NCBI GenBank assembly: GCA_910577885.1
Contig: CAJTNK010000002.1
Location: 1-64,000 of the forward strand
From: an uncultured Rikenella sp.
Lineage (GTDB): Bacteria; Bacteroidota; Bacteroidia; Bacteroidales; Rikenellaceae
Length of the DNA stretch: 64,000 bases
Reading direction: 5' to 3'
A program made the position numbers and the translations under genes. The notes under the pieces are model-generated. The model did no database searches, was not told the DNA's origin, and worked only from the letters and a program-made list of their open reading frames with translations. Within the stretch, counting starts at the first letter, position 1. Each line of letters opens with the position of its first letter. Below are positions 9,212-17,171 of the stretch, in pieces.

Positions 9212-9508
9212 TTATAATGTCGAACAATCAGTTATCTTATCATATTCAGCATGTGTCCCGATAAATCTTATCAAAACTGTTCTAACTTGAAATAGTACAA
9301 TTGCGATCAATCGGTAACTATTCCCTTTGATATTGAACACGAAGCGATCGTTTCCTATCGCATCTACTGAGCCGAATGTTCTTTTCATCTCTGCGAAAGA
9401 ACTCCAATCACTTTTTCCTGTTTTGTGGTACCATTCTTTTAGTGGAGCAAGGGCATCTGCATGTTGAGCCCCAAACTCCTTAATTTTTCTCAACGTAAGT
9501 ACAACCAT
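9212..9508 (-). CDS. higB: HigB-type mRNA interferase toxin
   Basis: A 98-residue RelE/HigB-superfamily toxin. Visible family features are LRKIKEFGAQHADALAPL, WSSFAEMKRTF and RFVFNIKGNSYRLIAIV, ending in FIGTHAEYDKI. I chose the ATG at 9508 (MVVLTLRK) because a longer GTG start reaches into the operator. It probably cuts mRNA on the ribosome, and its partner is the HigA protein 52 bases downstream. Confidence 0.87.
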   Translation of the reverse strand: MVVLTLRKIKEFGAQHADALAPLKEWYHKTGKSDWSSFAEMKRTFGSVDAIGNDRFVFNIKGNSYRLIAIVLFQVRTVLIRFIGTHAEYDKITDCSTL

Positions 9509-9546
9509 AGATACTTGAATGTTTAAGGTGAATAAAAATCTAAAAG

Positions 9547-9566
9547 TCACACTACACTATGTGTGA
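9547..9566. promoter_or_regulatory. Inverted-repeat operator of higBA
   Basis: TCACAC-N8-GTGTGA lies between the -7 element and the higB start. This is where a HigA dimer would be expected to bind to repress its own operon. The function is inferred from position and symmetry. Confidence 0.5.
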
Positions 9567-9574
9567 ATCCATTG

Positions 9575-9605
9575 CAAAGATAATACCAATATTTTGAAAA
9601 ACAAA
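9575..9605 (-). promoter_or_regulatory. Promoter of higBA
   Basis: Minus-strand TTTG, 19 bases, then TATCTTTG: a full match to the Bacteroidota sigma-A promoter pattern. Confidence 0.8.
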
Positions 9606-9688
9606 ATAAAATTACATAAATTGGAATTTTGATATTTAGTGCTGTTGCTTTGCGTGAGCCGTCTCGCTTTGCCGATATACGCGATGCT

Positions 9689-9719
9689 TTTGCGTCCCGG
9701 CGGAAAAATGCTACATTTG
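9689..9719 (+). promoter_or_regulatory. Promoter of the 9742 membrane protein gene
   Basis: TTTG, 19 bases, then TACATTTG: a full match to the Bacteroidota promoter pattern, 23 bases upstream of the ATG. Confidence 0.8.
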
Positions 9720-9741
9720 GACAAACTAAATCACATTGAGC

Positions 9742-10125
9742 ATGGAAGATACAACTACTCTTTTTATCGTTCTCGGCTGTATTGCCGTTGTTGTTTTGCA
9801 GATCATTATGATCGCCAAGTTCTTTCAAATGGCGGCAGATATTCGAAATCTGCGGAATGTGGCATTCACCGATTATCAAGAACGTCATACGCCGAAATGG
9901 AAGTCTGATAATTCACCTTTTTCTGAGGTTAAGGTACCTCCTTATGTACAAGGAGATGGAGATGTAATATTTTTTGAAGACGGAAAGCAAGGCATTATTT
10001 ATCCGGAATTCGGAACATTCAGTTTTATAGACAATGACGAAATCCAAGTGTTCTGCCACTCCAAAAAAGAAGCTATCCGAGGACTGTACCACGCATTATC
10101 TCAGCAAAAAGAATCAGAAAACTAA
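9742..10125 (+). CDS. Small membrane-anchored protein of unknown function
   Basis: A 127-residue protein. Residues about 5-28 form one transmembrane segment (TLFIVLGCIAVVVLQIIMIAKF), followed by a soluble domain of about 95 residues ending in QQKESEN. No family recognised. It is a single-gene unit with its own promoter and a palindromic terminator, next to higBA, and is probably cargo carried by prophage A. Confidence 0.65.
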   Translation: MEDTTTLFIVLGCIAVVVLQIIMIAKFFQMAADIRNLRNVAFTDYQERHTPKWKSDNSPFSEVKVPPYVQGDGDVIFFEDGKQGIIYPEFGTFSFIDNDEIQVFCHSKKEAIRGLYHALSQQKESEN

Positions 10126-10130
10126 GCAAA

Positions 10131-10160
10131 CGCCCCGAAAAATTTTTCGGGGCGCTTCTT
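10131..10160 (+). terminator. Terminator after the membrane protein gene
   Basis: Perfect 12-bp palindromic stem CGCCCCGAAAAA/TTTTTCGGGGCG followed by CTTCTTTT. It separates the 9742 gene from the first structured RNA. Confidence 0.85.
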
Positions 10161-10190
10161 TTGGATATTCGGGAAAAATCCCCATCTTTG
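10161..10190 (+). promoter_or_regulatory. Promoter of structured RNA copy 1
   Basis: TTTG followed by about 20 bases and CATCTTTG (one mismatch from TAnnTTTG). The RNA's first stem begins three bases after the box. Confidence 0.55.
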
Positions 10191-10192
10191 CA

Positions 10193-10370
10193 TTGCTATA
10201 CATTTTTATGATGGGCTGTGAAGCCCACCCTTTTTCTAAGCGGTGGATTTTTTATATCCATACGCAACATATCTAAACGCTTCGGCGCGCACCCCCGTGC
10301 GAAAGGTTAATGCCTTCGCTAAGCCCATCATAAGGTGTATAGCAACGGGACAGGCGCGCCGTTTTTTATT
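10193..10370 (+). ncRNA. Structured RNA copy 1 (pseudoknotted, undescribed)
   Basis: Outer stem: TTGCTATACA (10193-10202) pairs with TGTATAGCAA (10336-10345), and ATGATGGGC (10208-10216) with GCCCATCAT (10323-10331). Inside lie a small hairpin competing for GGGC, a T-rich-loop hairpin (10240-10265), a conserved CCCCCG run, and a stem GCGAAAGG/CCTTCGC with one bulged A and the loop TTAATG (10307-10312). CGGCGCGC (10283-10290) can pair outside the outer stem with GCGCGCCG (10354-10361), making a pseudoknot, followed by six T. Every stem is matched by a different sequence in copy 2. Role unknown: leader, attenuator or free small RNA. Confidence 0.75.
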
Positions 10371-10394
10371 CGTGCTCTAAAATGCTATACACCA

Positions 10395-10490
10395 ATGAAA
10401 ATCAACCGAAGACTACAGGTGTCGCCTGTATCGAAGTTCGAGAGTCTAATTTCACGGCTCGAACAAATCACAAGGAATCGTTCTCGATTC
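10395..10490 (+). pseudogene. Truncated first copy of the small ORF that follows the RNA
   Basis: Starts MKINRRLQ 25-30 bases after RNA copy 1 and reads FESLISRLEQI, matching FESLILRLEQI of the intact gene at 10696. Similarity ends after about 32 codons and the frame then runs into RNA copy 2. It is best read as a decayed duplicate; a very short functional peptide is not excluded. Confidence 0.55.
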
Positions 10491-10502
10491 AAAAAACTTT
10501 CC

Positions 10503-10510
10503 TATCTTTG
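10503..10510 (+). promoter_or_regulatory. -7 element of structured RNA copy 2
   Basis: Exact TATCTTTG a few bases before the first stem of copy 2, in the same relative place as CATCTTTG in copy 1. No -33 match. Confidence 0.55.
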
Positions 10511-10512
10511 TC

Positions 10513-10668
10513 ATGCTCTATTTCCAACAAGGCGAGTAATGCTCGCCGATTTATCCGTGCGGGCGTTTTTTATGCTTGCTAATTTGGGTTTCGTACCCCC
10601 GCGCCGAGAGTTAATGCTCCGGCTGCCTTGTTGGTGTAGAGCAGCGGGTCAGTACGAAGCCCTTTTTG
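10513..10668 (+). ncRNA. Structured RNA copy 2 (pseudoknotted, undescribed)
   Basis: TGCTCTA (10514-10520) pairs with TAGAGCA (10637-10643), and CCAACAAGGC (10524-10533) with GCCTTGTTGG (10625-10634). GGCGAG/CTCGCC forms the competing small hairpin. GCGGGC/GCTTGC (10559-10579) forms the T-rich-loop hairpin. GCCGAGAG/CTCCGGC has the same bulged A and TTAATG loop (10611-10616). GGGTTTCGTAC (10586-10596) pairs with GTACGAAGCCC (10652-10662) as the pseudoknot, followed by five T. Stems differ in sequence from copy 1 but keep the pairing, which is strong internal covariation. An intact small ORF follows. Confidence 0.75.
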
Positions 10669-10695
10669 TGTTTAATTTTTAATGCTCAAACCAAC

Positions 10696-10926
10696 ATGAA
10701 AAACAAACTCATTCGACGGGAATCTTCCGTCATGCCGTTCGAGAGCCTGATCTTGCGCCTCGAACAGATCCGCAGGGAGTTCTATCGTCAGATTCCCGAC
10801 TCCGACGAAATCGACCAGAACACTTTCGAGAACGCCATCAACGAGGCGCAGACCGTCATCGGTGTGTGCATGGCACAGCAGCTGGTAGACCGTTGCCGGC
10901 GCGAGAAAGGAGGGCGCGCGTTATGA
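10696..10926 (+). CDS. Small helical protein encoded after the structured RNA
   Basis: A 76-residue charged, probably helical protein (FESLILRLEQIRREFY, then a conserved-looking NTFENAINEAQTVIGVCMAQQLVDR). ATG at 10696, 34 bases after the T tract of RNA copy 2. It overlaps the next gene by ATGA. No family recognised. Its partial duplicate behind RNA copy 1 says that RNA and ORF travel as one unit. Confidence 0.65.
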   Translation: MKNKLIRRESSVMPFESLILRLEQIRREFYRQIPDSDEIDQNTFENAINEAQTVIGVCMAQQLVDRCRREKGGRAL

Positions 10927-11234
10927 GAATCGTTACTTATATTCCCTCTGCACGACCGCCGTTCCCGGCCGCTTACGTCCACGCCGCCGTCTCCTGCGAC
11001 CAGACTCGGACGTTGCCGGCATTCAGTTGTCGGATATCCTACTACTTCTACGAAGAGTTGTTCGAGCGCATCTTTTTGATCCAGCGCGATCGGAACTTTG
11101 CCGACACGCGGATCCTCGTTACGCTGCACGACGGCCGCCGGTTCGAATGGGACAGGGAGCGGGCTTTGCAATGCTTTACCCGGCTCAAGCCCGACCCGCG
11201 CCGGTTACTGGATATGTTACCTCCGATCGTTTAA
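10923..11234 (+). CDS. Hypothetical protein
   Basis: A 103-residue protein, basic and rich in Arg, Phe and Tyr (SYYFYEELFERIFLIQRDRNF; HDGRRFEWDRERALQCF). It starts at the ATGA overlap with the previous gene, so the two are translationally coupled. No domain recognised. Confidence 0.6.
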   Translation: MRIVTYIPSARPPFPAAYVHAAVSCDQTRTLPAFSCRISYYFYEELFERIFLIQRDRNFADTRILVTLHDGRRFEWDRERALQCFTRLKPDPRRLLDMLPPIV

Positions 11235-11252
11235 TTTTCATACCTTTCAGAC

Positions 11253-11516
11253 ATGAACGATCAGGAACAAGAGAAGATCATCGAGGAGACAGTAGACGTG
11301 CTTTCGGAGACGTTCGCTCCGGCCTCGTCGATCGACGAGAGCGCAAAGCGGTACACGTCGGCGCAGCTGGCGCAAGCCATCTACGAACTGACCGGCGTTT
11401 CACCCAGTATTGAGATGTTGTATCAGATTATGACGGAGTGTGGTTACCGCTACGTCGTCGATGAGACTTCGGCCACGCTGAAATATGTGTGGCTGCTGAA
11501 ATACAAAAACCATTAA
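11253..11516 (+). CDS. Hypothetical protein
   Basis: An 87-residue protein with an acidic N-terminus and a compact C-terminal part (YTSAQLAQAIYELTGVS... to LLKYKNH) that could be a small winged-helix-like fold. No family match known to me. It is part of the short operon 10696-11969. Confidence 0.6.
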   Translation: MNDQEQEKIIEETVDVLSETFAPASSIDESAKRYTSAQLAQAIYELTGVSPSIEMLYQIMTECGYRYVVDETSATLKYVWLLKYKNH

Positions 11517-11528
11517 CTTGCAGCCGCT

Positions 11529-11969
11529 ATGAATATCGTTTGGACTATTTTATTTGCAGGCCTCGCTGCATGGTATTTGGAGGCTCGGCAAAAGCGTAAA
11601 GCGAAACGGGCTGCCACTCCACAACAGTCCCGATGGGAAGAAACCGAGACCGAAGATCCGGAAACAAGCGAATGGATTATCCGATTTGAATGCCCGAATC
11701 CGGCAACGGCGGATTTCGGTTTGATTCAGGAGTTCTTGGATCACGAGTTTTTCATGCCCAAGGTCGAACACTATTTGGGACTGGCCAAAGAGATGAATGC
11801 GCCGGCAGTGGTGATCGAGGCGATCGAAGAGAAGATCCGTCTCGATCGGGAACTCAGCCGGCGAATCATTGATCAGGAAATGGCGGAACTCGACGCAGAA
11901 CTGGAACGGTCGAACCGTAATGCCGAATCGGAATACAAAATCAAACGAATGCTCGAAAGCGAATCGTAA
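11529..11969 (+). CDS. Membrane-anchored helical protein
   Basis: A 146-residue protein with a short N-terminal membrane segment (about 3-18), a basic stretch (RQKRKAKRA), then a mostly helical charged region ending in a likely coiled coil (about 100-146). No family recognised. It ends the small operon and is followed by a terminator at 11996-12025. Confidence 0.6.
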   Translation: MNIVWTILFAGLAAWYLEARQKRKAKRAATPQQSRWEETETEDPETSEWIIRFECPNPATADFGLIQEFLDHEFFMPKVEHYLGLAKEMNAPAVVIEAIEEKIRLDRELSRRIIDQEMAELDAELERSNRNAESEYKIKRMLESES

Positions 11970-11995
11970 AACGTTATTCGGTTTCTTTATGGCAG

Positions 11996-12025
11996 GGCCG
12001 ACATCGCAAGGTGCCGGCCTTTTTT
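11996..12025 (+). terminator. Terminator before the tape-measure block
   Basis: GGCCG (11996-12000) pairs with CGGCC (12015-12019), followed by TTTTTTG. Just downstream are TTTC-N19-CACCTTTG, a weak promoter match, and the ATG at 12067. Confidence 0.65.
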
Positions 12026-12066
12026 GTGTCCTTTCGCGAGGGGTCGCGGCGAAGCACCTTTGCGGT

Positions 12067-12489
12067 ATGCTGACCAATCTATATACCCGCTCCACGCCGC
12101 TCAGTGCCGTTGTCGCCGACTCGGCCAAAGAGATTATGCGGTTACTGCTGCAACGTCAGGCCGCCATCACCTCGATGGACTACAACCGACGACGATCGCC
12201 CCATTTGTTCGATCTCCTTACCGGCATGCAGGCGCAGGTCGATTGCACGGACGACGAAGTGCAGATTCAGTTGAACTATCCGGCCACCATCCGCTTCCTC
12301 GACCTGAAGAAGACCAGATACGGCAAAAAGAAGCGGGTCTATTCCCCCATCTATAACCGGCCTCTGTTCGGCCACCTGTACGGGCGCGGCTATTCTCTGT
12401 CGAATGCGGTAAATATGGCTATTCAGCAGGAGTACCGGAACTATTTCGCCAACCTCCAGAACGTCATGAAAACCATCGATCTGTTATGA
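12067..12489 (+). CDS. Phage protein upstream of the tape measure
   Basis: A 140-residue basic protein (MLTNLYTRSTPLS start). The centre reads VQIQLNYPATIRFLDLKKT, then a Lys/Arg patch (YGKKKRVYSPIYNRPLFGHLYGRG). It overlaps the next start by a few bases. By position it could be a tail assembly or minor tail protein, but nothing in the sequence proves this. Confidence 0.6.
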   Translation: MLTNLYTRSTPLSAVVADSAKEIMRLLLQRQAAITSMDYNRRRSPHLFDLLTGMQAQVDCTDDEVQIQLNYPATIRFLDLKKTRYGKKKRVYSPIYNRPLFGHLYGRGYSLSNAVNMAIQQEYRNYFANLQNVMKTIDLL

Positions 12490-15400
12490 GTATCAAGGAA
12501 GAGATTATCAAAAGTGAAATCCGGACAACGGGATTCAAAAAGGTACAGGAAGGCATTGTCAATACCATCAAGACGCTCGACAAGTACCAAGATGAGTTGA
12601 AAGAGCTGAAGCACCGGCGCGAGGAGTTGATCGCGCCGAGAAGAGGGGAACACAAGCCTACCGGGAAGTAACCAAACGGATCACGGAGGTAAAATCTCAG
12701 ATCAAACTTCAGACGGCCGAATTGGACAAACAGGAGAGACAGCTTTCCCTGACCCAGATGAGCTACAAACAGTTGTCCAAGCATGCTGCGGATTTAAGGA
12801 AAAAGCTGCAAGGGATTTCCGAGGCGGTCGATCCGGCCGGTTTTGCCAAGGCGCGGGCCGAATTGAAACTCTACGAGTCTCAAATGGCCAAGATACGTCG
12901 TGGGTTGAACGATATCGAGGGCAAATTTGGGAATGAAGAATCTCCGCTGTGGCAGAAACTCGGCAAATTCATACCGGTCGATAGTGCTTTGACGGTCATC
13001 TCGAAACTGAAAGACTGGGGCGGGCAGGTTGTTCGGATTTTCTCCAGCTTTCAGTACCAGAAGTCCAAAGTACAGGGCGTATCGAAAGCCACCGGGGAGC
13101 AGTTCAAGGCGCTGAAGGAGAATGCCAAGGAGCTCGGCGCCTCGACCGAGTACACCGTCACGCAGGTCGCCAAGTTGCAACTGAACTACGCCCGGCTCGG
13201 CTTCACCCCCGGGCAGATCCTGCAGATCACCTCCGCCACCCTCGACCTGGCCACCGCCACCGGTTCCGACCTCGCCTCTGCCGCCGACGTCGCCGGGTCG
13301 ACGCTGCGGGCCTTCGGGTACGACGGTTCGCAGATGACCCGCGTCGTGGACGTCATGGCCGCCTCGTTCAACAAATCGGCCCTCGACCTGGGGTACTTCT
13401 CCGAATCGATGAAGTACGTCGCCCCGATCGCCGCCAAAGCCGGCGTTTCGCTGGAACAGACCACCGCCATGCTCGGCATCCTCGCCGACCGCGGTATCCG
13501 CGGGTCGCAGGCCGGGACGGCCCTCAAACGGATCCTGTCCGAGATCTCGACCGAGGGCAAGAGTGTCTCCGAGGCTCTTGCCGACCTGAACGAAAAGGGG
13601 CTGACGCTGGCCGACGCCGAGGACGAAGTCGGGAAGTACGCCATGACCGCGCTGGCCGTCCTCGCCGACAATGCCCCCGCCGTCGAGGGCCTGACCACCG
13701 CCCTGAACAACTCCGCCGGCGCCGCCGAGCACGCCGCCGCCATCATGCGCGACAACGTGCAGGGCGACCTCGATACCTTCCAAAGTAAGCTCGAAGGGCT
13801 GATCATCCGCCTCGGCGACTGGCTGAACCCCGTGATCCGCGGCACCATCCAGCTCTTTACTGTCCTGTTGACCCCGCTCTCCGTTCTCGGTGTCACCTTT
13901 GCCGCTTGGTTCGTCAGCCTGAAAGTCGGCCGGGCCGCCGTCGAAGCCTACAACGTTGCCAAACGCCGTTTTGCTGCCGGGACGAAAGATGCCACCCTTT
14001 CGCTGGTTTCCGAAACCGCCGCCATGAATGTCAACACGATGGCCGCCAAACGAAACCTCGTGCAGATTCGCAGCATGCCCGCCGCAACGAAAGCGTGGGC
14101 CGCAGCGAAGCTCCTGCTGGCGGGGAACTTCCGGGCGGCGGGCGTGGCTGCCAAAGCGTTCTTCGCCTCGATCGGGCCGATCGGGTGGATCGCGATGGCG
14201 ATCGGTTTGGCCGTCGGAGCGATGGCCGCCTTCTCCAGCGCGACCAAAAAGGCGAGCGAGGCCAGTTCGCAGCTGGCACTGGAACTGTCGCAGGAGCGAG
14301 CCACGCACGACGACCTGAAACGGGCCGTCACCGAGAGCGCGCAAGGATCGCAGACGCGGGCCGAGGCGATCCGACTTATCAACGAACGGTACAAAGAGTA
14401 TCTGCCATATCTCGTTTCGGAGAAGATGAGCAACGAGGAGGTTGCCGCGGCACTGGACTACGCCTCGCAGAAGATGGAGGAAAACATCAAAATGAAGATC
14501 CGGGCGCAGGAGGCCGAGAAATTACAGAAAGAGATGCTCGATGCGGAGCGCGGCGCATTGGATAAACTGATGGAGGCTTATTTGTCGCGCGGCGACAAAA
14601 CCAAGGAGCAAGTCGCGCTGGCGCAACAGCAGCTCGGCGCACTGGTCGTTCAGTTGGAGAAGACCGGAGACAAGGCCGCTTTCGTGGCCGGAGCCGCCCG
14701 GGTGTTCGGTATGAGTGTGGAGGAGATGAACGCTGTCATCACGACCTCCGTGCAGGCCACCTCTGGAGCCTACACCCATACGGCTCGCAAATACGGATTC
14801 CTCGTCGATAAAGTCGAAGCGGCCTTCGATAAGGTAACCGAAGCCGCCCGCAAAACGAAAGAGGAGCTGGGACAGTTGGATGCACTGGTCGGAAATACTT
14901 CGGCTAATCCCTATGAGGCGATGACCCTCGACCAGTTGAGCGCGGCATTAAGCACAGTCAACTCGAAGCTGGCGATAAAAAATGGTCTGAGTAAGGAGCA
15001 GCGTTTGAGAGATGAAGCAGACCGAAAGGCAATTCTGGAACAGTTGCGCGTCCGGAAGTTGCAGGCACAAGCAGACAATACCTATATCGGCGTTCTGAAC
15101 CGCTTGAAGAAAGAGAAGCAGGAGTTGGAGGCCCAGCTGAACAGCACCGACGGGGCGAACCGGAAAGAGATCGCCCGGATTCAGGCCCTGATCGCCGCCA
15201 AACAGAAGGAGATCGACCTGTACGAGAACAAGAAGAGCTCCGGCAGCTCCGGCCCGAAGTGGTCGTTGTCCTCGGATGAGTCGTACTTGCAGGCCAAGGC
15301 CGAGCTCCGGGAGAAGCAGATGAGCGGCGAGATCGCCACCGAGGAGGAGTACAGCCGCCAGCTGCTCGCACTGGAGATCCAAACCCTCGAAAACCGGATC

Positions 15401-17152
15401 ACGGCCCACAAGGAGAAAGGCGCCAACCTCGCCAAACTCGAAGAGCAGCTGCTCGACAAGCGTTACCAGCAGCAGAAGAGCGCCCGCGACCGGGAGAAGA
15501 AATTGCTTGAGATCGCCGCGCAGGGCGACAGCGCCGAGGACAAAGAGAACGACGCCTACGAGAAGCAGTTGCGGGATCTCGGCCTCTTCGGGCGGGAGGT
15601 CGAAGAGATGACCGCCAACGAACAGGCTGCTTACCTCCAGTTGAAACGTTCGCACTACGAGAAGTTGAGTTCGATCTACGTCGATGAGCTGTCGAAAGAG
15701 CTGAGCAAGCAGCAAAAGGCGATCCAGCGCAAGGCCACAGCCGAAAAGCAGGCGCATAACGATGAGTTGGCCGCCGCGGATACTTTCGAGAAGAAAAAAG
15801 CATTGCTCCGGAAGTGGTACAGCGAGGAGGAGCTGCGGCGTGTGCGAACGGACAAACAAGCCGACTCGATGCTGAAGCGGCAGTATGCCGCCGAGGAGCA
15901 AGCCGCCCTGAAAACCGACCTCGAAAAGATGCTCGCCACCTATCAGGCCATTGTCGAGGAGGTCGGCGAGACCGGGCTGTTGGCCAACGGCGTCGCCGCG
16001 ACGGAGGAAGACATCGAACGGTTGCAGAAGATCATCGACGATCTGAAGAAACAGCTGGCTGAGTTAGGGGCGACTCCTCCGCAGACCCTCGGCGGGGAAG
16101 ATAAGAACGATCCGCGGAACAACGTCGATATTTTGGGGATGACCCCGGAGAAATGGAAAGAGTTCAAGAAGAATCTGGACGACGGGAAGTTCGGTATGGA
16201 GGAGATATTGGCCATCGCCGGCGCGATCGGCTCGGCGTTCTCTTCGGTCAGCGATCTGATGACCGCAATGGAACAGCGGGAGCTGAAGAACTACGAGAAG
16301 GCGCAGAACAAGAAAAAGCAGCTGCTCGAACGTCAGCTAAAAGCCGGTACCATCTCGCAGGAGCGGTACAATCAGGCCGTACAGCGGTTGGACGACGAGA
16401 CCGAGGCCAAGCGGGAGGAGATCGAACGGAAACAGGCCAAGCGCGACAAAGCACTGGCCGTTTTCAACAGTTTGATCAACACGGCAGTGGCGATAACGAG
16501 CGCTTTGCAAGCCGGTCCGATTATCGGACCTATCTTGGCCGGTATCATAGGGGCGTTGGGAGCCGTCCAGACCGCCGCGATCCTCGCCACCCCGCTGCCC
16601 GGAGCCGAGGAGGGCGGGCCGATCGGCGTCGTCCGGGAGCAGGACGGCAAGCGGTTCGACGCCGAGTTCTCGCCCCGGCGGCGTGGCTTCGTCCACCGCC
16701 CGACCGTTATTCAGACCTCCGCCGGCCAGCCCGTGCTGACCGGCGAGGCCGGTACCGAATACGTCGTGCCGAACGACCTGCTGCGGGTGCCGGAGGTGGC
16801 CAGCATGGTGAACCTCATCGAAGCCGCGCGGCTGCGCGGCTCGTTCCGCCCCGTGAACCTCTCCGCCGCGATGGCCGCCGGCGGAATCCCCGGCCGCGAG
16901 AGCGGCGGATACGTCGGTCGAGGCTCCTCGACAAACGGGGCCTCCGAAAACGACGCGTCCGGTACCACCGTCTCCGCCTACGACGAGAGCCTGTTGCGCG
17001 AAGTGCGCGATGTCGTCGGAAAACTCAGCCGACAGCTGGATAAACCGCTCCCTGTGTTCCTCTCCATCTACGGCCGCGACGGGCTATTCACCATCCAAAA
17101 GAAGATCGAACAGCAGCAGCGCCGCGCCGGTATCGGCGGGCGGGCCAAGTAA
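12486..17152 (+). CDS. Tail tape measure protein, TP901-like (frameshift near its start)
   Basis: The main frame from about 12592 to 17152 encodes over 1,476 residues: a coiled-coil start, a TP901 core (GEQFKALKENAKELGAST... to GIRGSQAGTALKRIL), a membrane-like segment near residue 380, a second hydrophobic part near 490, long coiled coils (about 750-1250), a second hydrophobic patch and a Gly/Arg-rich tail. The natural N-terminus is MSIKEEIIKSEIRTTGF at 12486 in another frame. The frames join smoothly if a GC duplicate in GCGC at 12633-12636 is removed, so the gene is probably frameshifted. It sets tail length in a siphovirus-like tail. Confidence 0.85.
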
Positions 17153-17171
17153 CCCCTAACGAGAGAGCACC

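Noticed and set aside
10335..10682. 115-codon frame through both structured RNAs
   Set aside because: Its first part is the truncated ORF copy; the rest crosses RNA copy 2, whose base pairing explains the sequence better.
12794..14344. 516-codon open frame opposite the tape measure
   Set aside because: Gly/Arg-rich shadow; the tape measure frame has clear TP901 features.
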